Source: Serinus canaria
Lineage: Eukaryota; Chordata; Aves; Passeriformes; Fringillidae
Length of the DNA stretch: 64,000 nucleotides
Direction: 5' to 3'
Assembly: GCF_022539315.1 (NCBI RefSeq)
Contig: NC_066316.1
Coordinates: forward strand, 95,598,179 to 95,662,178
Positions 51,475-62,925 of this stretch are shown here, one piece after another (positions within the stretch are counted from its first letter, which is position 1; every line of letters begins with the position of its first letter). The translations under genes were made by a program, and so were the position numbers. The notes below the pieces were generated by a model. It was given only the letters and a program-made list of their open reading frames with translations, was not told where the DNA came from and did no database searches.

Positions 51475-54400
51475 TCATTAATTGATTGGGAATGAACTTT
51501 GTATTGATTGTGGCAAACAGCCAAAGCTCTCTGAGGTGACAGGCACTTGGTGAGAATGAAGAATAGTGCTGAGAATTGTGTGGATATTAGTGGGGAGACA
51601 TACAGAGGAGAAAATGGATGGGGAGCTAGCACTTTTTACTTAGATAAAACCACTCCTGTAGCTGTTCAGCCTCTCTAAGTAGGTGACTGCTTTCACATGT
51701 ATCAGAGAGCAGAGCTGTGACACTGATGGGTCTGATCTTTACAGCTGATGGGAAAGGGAAAAGAGGACTGAACAGGCTGAGAATCCATTGGGATTTGGGG
51801 GCAGGTTGCAGTCAAGGTGATGGGAAAGTAGGCTTGTGGCAGAAGGCGGAGTCCCTGGTGATACTGGCTGGTGTTGCCCTGGGCTTACATGTGATATGTA
51901 GAATTTATTGTTGCATCCTATTTTTGGGTTACTGCTATTAATGGTCGTGGAGACCCTTTCTGGGTGTGCAAGCTGTCCCTGTAAACCAAAGGTGGGTGGG
52001 AGGTAGATGCTGTGTAAGTGGATAGTGGGCCTGAGTGGCTATTGCACCAGCACCAGTTCATCACTGTGGCTGCCAGTGAAAGCCTGGCTGCTCCAAAGGA
52101 GGAGTCACACTGGAGACTCCTCTGTGGTGTGAGCACACAGGGAAGGTGGCCTTGTGTTATTGCTAAGGCTGCTTCAGAAGGAAGAGCCCTGACCTTTTTG
52201 TTGCTTTGGTAGTAGTTTAATCCAAAACCATTGCAATGGTTTAGAAGGTCAGTAGTAGGTGGATCTAAATAGGAACTGTGTGTTTGAATTAGGAATGGAA
52301 TCATGCCTAAATGGAAATTTAGTACAAAACTTGCTACCTACTCTTTTGGTATCTTAATGGTAAAATTCTTTGGATGCAATTTTCAACTTGTCAGACTGGA
52401 GCCAAAAAGCAGCAACTTAACTAGTTTTGGATCTGATAAGAAAATGGCATAGTTCCAGATTGTTGTGACCCATGTCTGTCCTGTGACAAAGGCACATCTG
52501 GAAAGGACCTCCACAGATACAGACTAAAAAAAGTCATTACCATGCCATCAACATCACAGAATGCTTCTTCCCATCTTCAAATGCTGTCATACTTGGACAA
52601 TGCCACTGGTAAAGCAGTGTGAATTTGATAAATTTTAACAGAAAAAGTTAAATGAGGTAGATGACACCATAGTAAACTGTGGCACTGACTACTACTACTG
52701 TATTTGATTTTTATCTTATTTAACTTATGATTAAATGTGCAAGAAAAAAGAAGTTTTACAAACACTCTAAATCCCACAGTGAGTTCATTAGTGAAATGAG
52801 AAAGCAGTCGTAATTTTTAACAGGAATTTTTATATACCATCATAGGCCTGGAGCTGTAAACTTTAAATCCTTAATTTAAGTACCTTAAGCTGCTTTAGCC
52901 ATTTGGCAAGCATATTATCTCAGATAAATACTAAGGTAATTTGTTTGCCTCCCAGCATTTCTGAAGAGTGTACAGTATCTCAGAAAAAGTGAGCAGTATG
53001 TTGCAAAAGAAACAGTTTTTACAACTTTACAATGATTTCTTCAGTTTATTTTTCTTACTAGGATTAAATGTTTTATATGAAAACAAGAAAGTTAAATTAT
53101 CACATGTATGAAAGTCTTTTCATATGCAGATAAAACAAGGATAAAGATATGTGAAAGCCATTATTTTCTTAATGTGCTGTATGTGTGATGAATACACTAG
53201 GGTTATGCAGCCTGTATTTTTTTTAAATTAAGAGCAGATAATCAGAACAGTTCCTTCTGGCCTTATGATGAGTAAGGGTATTTGTGCATGTGTGTTTAGT
53301 GGATAGAAATTAAGACAGACTAGATAGCATTTATTTAGTTCTTTATTCACTCATATTTAGAACAGCTATAAAATGAACACTTTTTCAAGCTCAGAATACA
53401 TGTGCAGTTAACACATTTCCACTGCTGTGTTGCTGCATTGTGACTGGAATAATTTCTTTCCTCACATAGATTTGGTATCACTCCATCTTCCTGATTATCT
53501 ATTTTGCAAAGTTATATTTCTTTACATCTTGACATTTTAATGTTAGCTGTTAAAGCCTTACAATGACACAAATTTCACTTGTTTCACTTTCTGTGTATAT
53601 TTTCCTTTTAGTAATATTTTCTTCCATCATTTTATAAAATCTCGTATATTTGTGACAGTTAAAATGAACACATTTTCCTTGCAAATAGACAAATGCTCTA
53701 GAGATGGTAATGATCAGTTGAATTTAAAACAGAGGTGAATATTTGTGGTTTTTTTAGTTGTTCTATGAGAGAACAGGTGCATGCATTTTAAGCAATTAAA
53801 TTTCTTGCATTTCACTTGGATAACACTAGATGGCCGTCCAAATATTTTTTTGGTGTCTGTTCTATACCATGATAGATGGAGTAGTCTGGCATATATAAAC
53901 TTCAGACCCAGAGTATTGCCTACTGACCTGCATTTTGCTCCTTGCTTATCATGCTTGGGTACATAACTCTTCTAAACTAGTTTTCAGAATACCACAGAAC
54001 TGCACTGCACTTTGGGTTGGCTTCTGTAGTAGTCATTTATTGGTGTAGATGGGTTTCTTCCTTTCAGTTTTGAGACAGGGAAAGTAAACAAATACTAGTG
54101 ATTAATCTGTGGTTGCTAGAGAGGGAACATTTTATTAAAATTAATCCATTTAAAAACATAATTTTGATATTGTGAATTATATTCATCAAAATTGTAAATA
54201 AAGTGAGGTTTTGTCAACATTTTTCTAAATGTGACTTATTTATTGCCAAAATACCACTTGAGAATTAAAGGCACATGAAAATTAATCTTCCACTTCCAAC
54301 CACAATTGTTCCTGCTAACTGTTTCAGCCATGAAAAACCCCAGTTGTTCTAATTTAGCTTGATCCAAAGTATACCCCTGCTCCTTTCTAGTTGGACAAAC

Positions 54401-56379
54401 TCAATTTCAGCATTAAAACTGGTATGTGAATAAAAATCACACTGAAACTACCTGCTAAATAAGGTAAAAGTACTATCAAACTGGAACAGACAAGATTTAT
54501 CTAACCTAAAGGAATAAATTTGCCAACAGCGTTATTAAGTTTTCAGTGCAACAAGTAACATGTTTTACTTTGTAAATTTGAACCCCTATGTCTGCAGTTT
54601 ACCAGATGAGGCTTGCAGTTTATTGAGAGTCATTTCTCACGGTGTCTGTCTTGTCAGTGTACTTGTAGGACATTTTGTGCCCATTTTCCCCTTGTAGATA
54701 GACTCTAATCCTTTACTAACTTTTCTTATGGAGAATATCTGCTCTGTGCAGTATGCTTCTCAATGAGGTTGTGGGCCAACTGCCACTGAAGAAAGTGGAA
54801 AGATTCCCACTGACTTGAGCTGAAATTGGATCAAGCCCATGGGAAGCCAATCAGCACAGGAAATATGCACATACTTCTCCCATTTCTGTGTATTTGTGTC
54901 TAAGTAAACTGAGTACCACCAAACTTGCAAATTAAGCTACCCCTAAAAGTTTTCCTACTTCTCGTATATTGCCAGTATAGATTGACAGCACATAGAGGTA
55001 AATCAGTGGTGACATCAGACATGTGCAGTCAGCATATGAAGCTGCACACTTAATTTGGGCCCATGCTGTTTGCCCTTTCATGTGAACTACAAGACTGATG
55101 ACCTCATGGGTAGCAATTTGTACCAGGCTACCATGTCTGGGTTCTATCTGAAATAAGGAGTTTAAACATTCAAAATGGTACAAGAATAGCAAGAAGATGA
55201 CTGAGACAGGGAAGCAACTACAATTATTCGTGTGTTACTTCTGATTTTATTATTCATTTTCTTTCCTTCTTTTTATAAAATTAATGAAACATAAAGTGAT
55301 AGTGGATTAAATTTTAATCTTAGATAGTGTGTAGATAGGAGAGGAAGATGACGCAAAATTTTGTCAGCCTTATGACTCCTGGAAGTTTCCAGTGGCAGCT
55401 ACCAAATTCAAAGTGGAGGTCTGGTGAATTTCCAACTCACTGTGATGCTGAAGAGACATGGTCATGTAAGGAGCCAGCTGTATTGTTTTTATTACCAATT
55501 CATAGCTCTATAGTTTGCTAAAGACTGGATTGTACTGATTGAGGTAAGCATAAGGCTGTAGGAGGATCAGATACTCATTTAGCTTAAAAGTCAAAATTTT
55601 TTGTAATGTGTTTTGGGTTTTTTTCCACTGAAAAAGAAAATACAAGCTACATCTGGACTGGGAAAGTAAACAAGACCTGGCATGAATTTGATAATTAGCA
55701 CAGGATTGACCCTATGATTTATTAATTAGCGTGCTGTTCTGGCTCAGGATGGGCCACCCTCTCTGTGGCTGGGAAGAGAAAGAAGAATAACATCAGAGCT
55801 CAAGCCACACTGTGCTCTTTGCCTTCAGGCCAAAAAGTGGGCCCTAGGCAATTGTATTTGGTAACAGACTGCTTGAAGGGCTCAGAAACGATCCAGGTTC
55901 GCTCACTCATTTAATTAACACCTAGGATGAATTCTTATGTGATACTTTCAGAAACTGTAACTTGGTTGTTTCTGTCAACATATTTTCAACAGTTTGCGCT
56001 TGACAAATAAGTAAAGGCTATCTGAAGACATGTGGTTATTGTCTCATAGTCTTGAAGAAAGTTGAAGATGGTTTAAGACAGTCTAAATCAAGATGATCCC
56101 AGAACATTCATCTCACAACAGAGCAGTGAAGTACTGCAAAGAGTTTGCCAATGTATACAGTACAATAAAATTATTATTTTTGCAAATAATATTATAGTGA
56201 GTGTTAAAGGGCTTTCTTGATGTTACAAATACATATAATATGGCAAAAAGTGGCAGCTATCTCCCAAGAATGAGCCCTGGTCAGAGCTTAAGACTAATCA
56301 AGTTGACTTTTAAGCGCTTCTTATTTTTTCCAGCCTTAATTGGTAGATAAATTGTGGCAGCACTGTTTGCAAATTATGG
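51475..56379. other. Mostly unique sequence
   Basis: The part 51900-52310 is GC-richer and has a 128-codon minus-strand frame (51918-52304) without recognised motifs. It might extend the decayed tract to its left. The rest (52.3-56.4 kb) is AT-rich with no gene or transposon that I can name. Confidence 0.45.
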
Positions 56380-56384
56380 CATAT
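56380..56384. repeat. Target-site duplication, left copy (CATAT)
   Basis: This 5-bp word recurs exactly at 57630-57634, flanking the long LTR. A second CATAT at 56565 is internal to the LTR and gives an alternative but less likely left boundary. Confidence 0.65.
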
Positions 56385-57629
56385 TGAATTGGTTTTGCAC
56401 AGCCTGGTTTTTGGTAGCAGGGGGGCCCCCTCTGTGGCTCCCATGAGGAGCTGGTGGAAGCTTCTACCATGTCCAGCAGAGACAATCCTTAATGGCCCTG
56501 AAGATGGACATGCTGCTGGCCAAGACTGGGCCAATGAGAGAGGTTGGTAATGCCTCTGGGATGACATATTGAAGAAAATAAAAAAACAAAGTCACACAGT
56601 GTTTCTTCTAGTCAGAGAAGAGGAGGAGGTGAGAGCATGTGAGGGAAAACAGCATGGAGACACCAGGGTCAGTGCAGAAGGAGGGGCAGGAGGTGCTCCA
56701 GGCTCCAGAGCTGAGATTCCTCTGCAGGCTGTGGTGAGACCATGGTGAGGCAGCTGTGCCCCTGCAGCCCATGGGGATCCACAGGGATGCAGAGTTCCAC
56801 CCACAGCCCGATGGGGATCCACAGGGAATGCAGAGATCCACCCACAGCCCGTGGGGATCCACAGGGAATGCAGAGATCCACCCACAGCCTGTGGGATCAC
56901 AGGGATGCAGAGATCACCCAGCCTGTGGGATCCACAGGGAATGCAGAGTTCCACCCACAGCCCGTGGGGATCCACAGGGATGCAGAGATCCACCCACAGC
57001 CCATGGGGGAGGTGCCCATGCCAGAGTGGATGGATGCCTGGAGGAGGCTGTGATCCAGTGGGAGACCCAGCAGAGAGAGGGCCCTTGCTGCCAGGCTGGA
57101 GCAGCCTGTCCTTGGAGGACAGCACCCCGTGGAAGACTGACCCACATACAGTGGTTTTGGGAGGACTGTGTGCGCGTGGGAGGGAGTTCATGTTGCAGCA
57201 GGGGTGGTTTGGCTGCTGCTTGTGAGTGGACCATGCAGGAGAGGTTCACAGGGAACTGTCTCCCATGGGAGGGACACCACGGCCTCACAGGGGAAGGATT
57301 CCTCTCCCTGAGCAGTGGAAGAAAATCTCAGTGATGAACTGACCAAAACCCCCATGCCCTTTCTCCCTGTGCTATTGGTGGTAAGGAGGGAGGAGCTGGG
57401 AGGAAAAAGGTGCTTTAAGGGCTTATTTTACTACTCATTATCCTCCTCTGATTCTATTAGCAATAAATTAACTTTGTGACTTTACATTGAGCCTGTTTTG
57501 CCCTTGAAATGTTTTCTCCTGGTCCTTATCTCAACTCTTTGCTTTCCCTTTCCACTGCCCACTTGTGGCAGGGAGGTCGTCAAGTGACTCTCGTGGGTGC
57601 CTGATACTGGGCCAGTGTCAGCCACGACA
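56385..57629 (+). mobile_element. Long solo LTR (about 1.2 kb), ERVL-like family
   Basis: The block begins TGAATTGG and ends CCACGACA, so it has TG...CA ends, and it is flanked by 5-bp CATAT duplications. Recognisable family phrases appear in order: TTTTGCACAGCCTGGTTTTT, GGTAGCAGGGGGGCC, AAGATGGACATGCTGCTGGC, GGCAGGAGGTGCTCC, GGGAACTGTCTCCCATGGGA, GTGATGAACTGACC and GCCTGTTTTGCCCTTGAAAT. I recall this LTR family as common in bird genomes. A polyadenylation signal AATAAA is at 57462-57467, and an AT-rich TATA-like stretch is near 56564-56585. A 39-41-bp minisatellite occupies its middle. No gag, pol or env is present, so it is a solo LTR. A 5-bp TSD is usual for ERVL elements; the class is inferred. 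Confidence 0.85.
56765..57008 (+). repeat. Minisatellite of about 39-bp units within the LTR
   Basis: Unit starts (CAGCCC or CAGCCT) are at 56765, 56804, 56845, 56885, 56919, 56958 and 56997, giving six full units of 34-41 bp and a partial one. Each full unit reads roughly CAGCCCGTGGGGATCCACAG, then GGAATGCAGAGATCCACCCA. The unit descends from the normal LTR phrase of the CAGCCCGTGG type, expanded in tandem. Because many units are 39 bp, a multiple of three, long open frames exist on both strands and should not be taken as genes. Confidence 0.93.
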
Positions 57630-57634
57630 CATAT
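57630..57634. repeat. Target-site duplication, right copy (CATAT)
   Basis: Exact partner of 56380-56384. Confidence 0.65.
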
Positions 57635-60049
57635 AAACTTTGCTACACCATATTTCAGTTCCAGGAGAAAAAGGCTAAGGCCCTCTTCATTACACTACTG
57701 CTTTCAGAACAAACTCTTCGTTTAAACATGGGTCCTTTTCTTGAAGAGCTTTGATTTTGAAGCATGCCACTCTATGGACCATGACATGTTGTAAACAAAG
57801 ATTGAGTAAAATATCCAACATTATAGTTGATGCTCAAAATTGCACGCAGATAAATAAAGATCAGGTTTCAATTTCTGCCCTTAAGAGAACAGGGCTTGTG
57901 TGGAGATTGTATTGGGACTAAATGACTTCTCAGCTGCCATCTCTGACTCTTCTGAATCACTGTCACTGCTAGTCTACCTATTATGATTTATTTTATTTAA
58001 ACCACATTATTTAAACTGTCATTTGGAACAGCAGTTTGTATTTTCATAGTGTCCGATGTAAATGGTTTGTGGTCTATGGCTAGGAAATTAACTAAGCAGC
58101 TATCAAAATAATAATGCATCATCTACATCATAAGTCTCATCAAAGTTGTTGCCTTGGTCAAACACAGAACCAGTGGTGATTTCTTATAATCATTACTGAA
58201 GTATTTGTGTCATATTTCTGATTGTCATAGATATGAGCAGTAATATTTTGTAAATTCAGTATTTCTCAGCAGCATAACCAGAAGATTGTGCAATCCTGGT
58301 CTAAGTCTCTTGCTTTTCTTGCTTCACAACTAGCTTTAATCACAATTATGACCTCATCTTTGAACAAGCCATCCTTCTCAGTCCAAAGCTGGCAGAAGTA
58401 TAGATGGAACACATTAGAGATGGAGTTTTATTTAAACAATGAAAAGTAGGTCTTAAGCAAAACGCTCTTCCTATGCCCTGCAATACCTTATGGGCATATC
58501 TTTAGCTCTCAAAGACACCTTAGTCTTTTTGGGAAACGACACTCTTGTCCTTTTCATTCCTCCTTTCCCACTCCTCTTTCAAAGGAACATCATTTTTCCA
58601 TGGCGAGAATGAATTTACTGAAGAACATAACTTCTCATTTCCCTTAGGCTCCTTGATTGAACTGGGAAGTCCAGATTAGGGTCCCATGTCCTGGCCCTGA
58701 CTCAGAATTTTATTTTCTTTGCCTTCCAAAAATGTCATTTTAGCCTTGTGCTAGACCTTGAAGTCATCAGCACAGTGTTTGCAATAAGCATCAGTGGAGA
58801 GAGAATTGATTTTCCTGTGGGCCCTGAAAATTCTGCAGCACAAACCATGCTCCTACACTTAGAAATCAGAATAAAATATATAAAGTATGAAAGGAGGGAG
58901 GGGGACATAACAGACATTCTTGTGAGTGTTGCCAGTCAGCACATCATCAGCAGAACAATAAAGTTTGACTACCACAGGACATCTGTAAGGAGAAAATACC
59001 ACAGAAAGTGTTCTGATGAAAAAACTGCATTTTAGGGTAGTTGTAGACTGTTTGCAAAACCAGAACAGGCTCCTTCCAGTGGCTAATGAATGCTAATAAT
59101 CTCTACATGGATTATCAAGCTAAAGTCAGGTTTCTTATTAATTTCTATTGCTCTAAACGCAGAACATATGATATATACATTTGTATATACATATACAAAT
59201 TATTCAAGGCTTCTGCACTCTGCAGACTTGAGATAGAGTTGAGCTTCGTGAACTTTCATGTCTTTTTAATATTAGTTTAATATTGTGACAAATTTTTTTA
59301 AATCAAAATTTTAAACCTTGAATTCAAAATCTTATTTTAAAATTATTTTTTAAGAAGTCCATTGAGATATTTACCGTGTAATTCCATGCTTTACAGACTC
59401 AAATTTTCATGTCATAGCAAAAACAGCAGTGGCGCTTTAAACTCCGCCTGGTTGCTTCTAAACACATCTCTTTCAGGTGCAGGTTTTGCTGTGTTGTCTC
59501 CCCTTTGAGCCAAAGCAAGTGTCCCACTCCCTCCTGAGGTATTGTCAGTGTGCTATTCTGCAGGCAGATACCAGCTTCTTCTGCCCACACTTCACACCAC
59601 CAGCAGAGAAACTGCTTTTGTGCAGTGACCCAGCTGATGATAAACCTGAGAATAAACTGGGCCTCAGGCCTGTAGGAGAGCAGCTACAGAGCTCTAGGCA
59701 GGGGCAGTGGGAGCCTGTGTCTGCTCCCTGTATGCGCACAGGGACATCTCGTTTGCCTGCAAAATGTGTGCAGCTTTGCTCGTGCTGCCTGCCCATCTGT
59801 TATCCCTCTAGGCATGGGTGCCCAGTGCACTTGCAAGTCCTTTTCTTCTAGAAGACCACAACAGTGCCTGACTAAAATAATTCCAAGCTAAAATGTTAAA
59901 AGAAATATTAATTATTCATCCAAGATGTTCTGTAACAGCGAGCAAAAGGATAAAAAAATCATGATGGGTTTCCCTTTATGAAAGTCTCCTTTTTCTTTCT
60001 CTTTTTTTTCTTTTTTCTTTTTTTAAGTGCCCAGAAAATGCTGTTAATT
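57635..60049. other. Spacer between two related LTRs
   Basis: The spacer is unique AT-rich sequence apart from the GC-rich island at 59400-59870. I find no retroviral coding sequence, so it is not the interior of a provirus. A short inverted repeat ATTTGTATA/TATACAAAT lies near 59178-59199. A pyrimidine-rich tract (about 59988-60026) adjoins the truncated LTR to its right. Confidence 0.5.
59400..59870 (+). other. GC-rich island with a 124-codon open frame, unidentified
   Basis: This interval is markedly richer in GC than both flanks. A splice-acceptor-like AACACATCTCTTTCAG ends at 59476, and the frame that follows stays open to the TAG at 59849-59851. The translation is Cys-rich (for example VLLCCLPF and QLCSCCLPICYP) but has no domain that I recognise. 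The opposite strand is also open over 59399-59590 and 59545-59796, which argues that high GC alone makes the frames long. It could be an exon, an old repeat or neither. Confidence 0.25.
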
Positions 60050-60590
60050 TAAATCAGTGCCATTAACTGCAGTCTTGGCTGGAGAGGTCCTTGTGAAGTT
60101 CATGAAGGTCTGCAGCCCACGGGAAGGACTCATGGAGGAGTTCATGGAGGACTGTCTCCCTTGGGTGGGACCCCTCACCTGGAGCAGGGGAAGGACTCCT
60201 CCCCCTGAGAAGGAAGCAGTGGCAGAAACAACATGTGATGAACTGCCTGTAACCTCAACTTGCCATCTCCCTCCACCACTGGAGGAGGAGGTAGAGAATT
60301 GGGAATAAAGTTGAGGAGAGGAAGGAGGGAGAGCTGGGTGCCAGGTGGTCTTAAGGTTTGTTTGACTTCTCAGTGTCCTACTCTTATTTGAATGGTAATA
60401 AATTTAATTAATTTCTTCAAGCTGGGTCTGGTTTACTGTGACAGTACTTTTACTGTTGAATGACCACTCCCTGTCCTAACCTCAATTAATGAATCTTTGT
60501 TTTATTATCTCTTCCCTGCACCTGTTGGGGAGGGGAGTCATAGAGTGGCTTTGGTGGTACCTGGCCTACAACCAGGGTCAGCTCATCAAA
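60050..60590 (+). mobile_element. 5'-truncated LTR, same family as 56385-57629
   Basis: From about 60090 the text tracks the 3' half of the longer LTR. Shared phrases include CTGCAGCCCACGGGAAGGAC, TCATGGAGGACTGTCTCCC, CTCCCCCTGAGAAGGAAGC, TGTGATGAACTGCC and AGAATTGGGAATAAAGTTGA. It ends GGCCTACAACCAGGGTCAGC, matching the family 3' end. AATAAA is at 60397-60402. The first ~700 bp, including the minisatellite region, are absent, and no target-site duplication could be defined. It has the same orientation as the intact copy 2.4 kb upstream but is a separate, broken insertion. Confidence 0.82.
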
Positions 60591-62263
60591 GGAAGACAGC
60601 CTTCCATTTATAATTTACATGTCTTTGTCAAAGACTCATTTCCAGTTACTGCTGAAGCTGTATGTAAACTGCTTTCTTCTCAAGAACCTCATTATAGGTT
60701 TTAGGTTTCGTTGCTATTATTTGTTCATGATACTTTTATGTATACTGGCCTCGGAGATGAGAATTGTCCTCTTTGCTGGTCTGTGAAGCAGCAGCATCCA
60801 CTTGTTCTGCACTGTCAACAACCTCCTTCCTTTGGACTTTTGCAGTGGTGGAAATTATTAAATTCCAGAGCTGAAGAACAGCTGCAGAGAACAGAAGCTG
60901 ACCCTGTAATGCTTGAATAAATATTGCCTAGATCTTGGTATTGAATACTCCTGTTTACTCCACCACCCATATCAGAGCTTTTCCCTGGCCTGGTTCTGTC
61001 TTCTGCAGTGGGAGGGACAGGAACCAAAAGGTCAGTTCTCTCTTTCCCTTTGTCTTTCTTTCAGCAAAGATTTTTCTAACAAAGATGTCTTGTCTTGTGT
61101 GACCTGCTCTCCTCAGCAGCCTTGAATGGTTAAGTGCTTTTACACAGAAGAATACCAGTGGCATCAGAATTCTTTTGGATACACTTGAAGCAAGATGATG
61201 ATTTTCATAATGCTGCATCCAACTGGACCATGCAGAGTAGCACTACCCTAAAACAGTGGTCTGAAGCAGTGGAAACACCCGTTTTCTCTCATCATATTGC
61301 AGCTTTCATGTGTTGCCAGCATGTCCTTATGAAAGATGGCTATGCTTAGATTGGCAACCAGAGACCTTGGCACCAGGAAGGAGAGCAGAAAATTGGTGAA
61401 TGAAGCTGCATTTTATCAGCCATAGCCAAAAGATTCAGGAAACATTTCCTTTTGGAGGGAGGCTGCTTGTTCTCTCTCATTGGACTGCTAAATGCAGTAA
61501 GGCTGTGTCTCAGCTAGTGAAGAATCAAACCGTAACTTCAGTGTATTTTTTAAATAACTAAAAGAGCAGTCACAAAGGGAAGAAAATCAACAGATGGAAC
61601 TGAAACCATAACATAAAAATTGTCACTAAATCTGTTGCTAGTTTCACTAAATCCGTTTGAGTGTTCAAGTTATAGATTCAGGTATTAAACATGTTGGGTA
61701 CTTAACATCCCCTTAGCATAAAAAAGTGCAATTAATAGTTTGAAAATCTTATATTTCTATATCATTTCATGTAAATGCACACACATATATCTTTGGTCTT
61801 ACATCTGCACCAGTGTTTCTTGCAGATATGTCACTTATATTTGATTAATTTATATTAAAATGTAGCAATTTCTTATTGAGTCTACTTCTGAGTTCTCCAT
61901 TACTTGTGTCTATATATTTATTTTTCTTTTAGCTTTAGAGAACAACAATTTCTGTGCAGTTCAGATGTTACCCTGACCAGTTCCCTCTGTGTCTCAAAGA
62001 TATTGTATTATCTTTTAGGAAAAAATTAATTTGAAACAACAAAACAAAGTTTTTCATTATCAGCCCCCCTGGTATGGCAGAGCACAGTGGTCCTGGCTGT
62101 AGCACCATGCTAAACTGATTTAGAATCTCAAATCATGTTAGCACAAATGTCCCTTTATCACTAAGGGCAAGATCTGGTAAAAAATGTCATAGAAAAGTCT
62201 GTGTCCACAATGTTAAAATCTCTGTAACTCCAAAGAAGGTTTCTTGCATCCAGATTATCTTTT

Positions 62264-62308
62264 GAGAATGGTCCCTGGCTGGGGCTGTCCCTGAGAATGG
62301 TCCCTGGC
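62264..62308 (+). repeat. Direct duplication, 29-bp period
   Basis: GAGAATGGTCCCTGGC occurs at 62264-62279 and again at 62293-62308, separated by TGGGGCTGTCCCT. It is probably a slippage duplication. Confidence 0.75.
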
Positions 62309-62814
62309 CCTCACTATCAAACTATGTCCAAGAACTCTTTGGCTATGCACATATCAACATGGCAAAGAAAAGCAGTGGCTAGGATAGCTCTCAATACTTT
62401 TTAATTTCTCAGTACAGATGCAACCAGCAGCTACCATTCCCTTCCACATGGTCATGCAATGACAGCAAACAGGGTGTCAGCAGTTTTATCATGTTAAAAC
62501 AGGGTAAAAATTCTGTCAGGTAATCTCTTGTCTCCTTATGCAACAGAAAACATGTGGCATTGCACCTGCACACAGGGAGTCCTATGGGCTGAAATGAATC
62601 CATCAATGGAGCTCTTTTACCACCACATTTCTGTGCTCTGGAGAACACCATGCTCTATTTGTCATTCTTCTTGACTGACAATTGCCAATACATTCTGTAA
62701 TTTTTAATGCCTTCTTAAAAACTGTACCTATTTTCTGCTGTGTGAATGACCTGTGTTTCATAAAGGGCTGATTCCTCCTTTCCTCCATGCTGATACTTTA
62801 TTTCAAGAATATTT

Positions 62815-62925
62815 AATTTTTATAATATATAATATGTGATATATATATATATAAATATAAATAAAATATATATAAAATATGTTATAATATATAAAATGTT
62901 ATATATAACATTTGTATAATGCTCT
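62815..62925. repeat. AT-rich low-complexity tract
   Basis: About 110 bases consist almost wholly of A and T, with irregular TATATA and AATATA runs and a GTTATATATAAC palindrome. It is simple sequence prone to length variation and local melting. Confidence 0.85.

Noticed and set aside
56592..57191. 199-codon open frame on the minus strand, the longest in the window
   Set aside because: It is made by the tandem 39-bp units of an LTR minisatellite; the plus strand is equally open (56756-57334). The Gly/Pro/His/Cys-rich repeats reflect the DNA unit and not a protein family.
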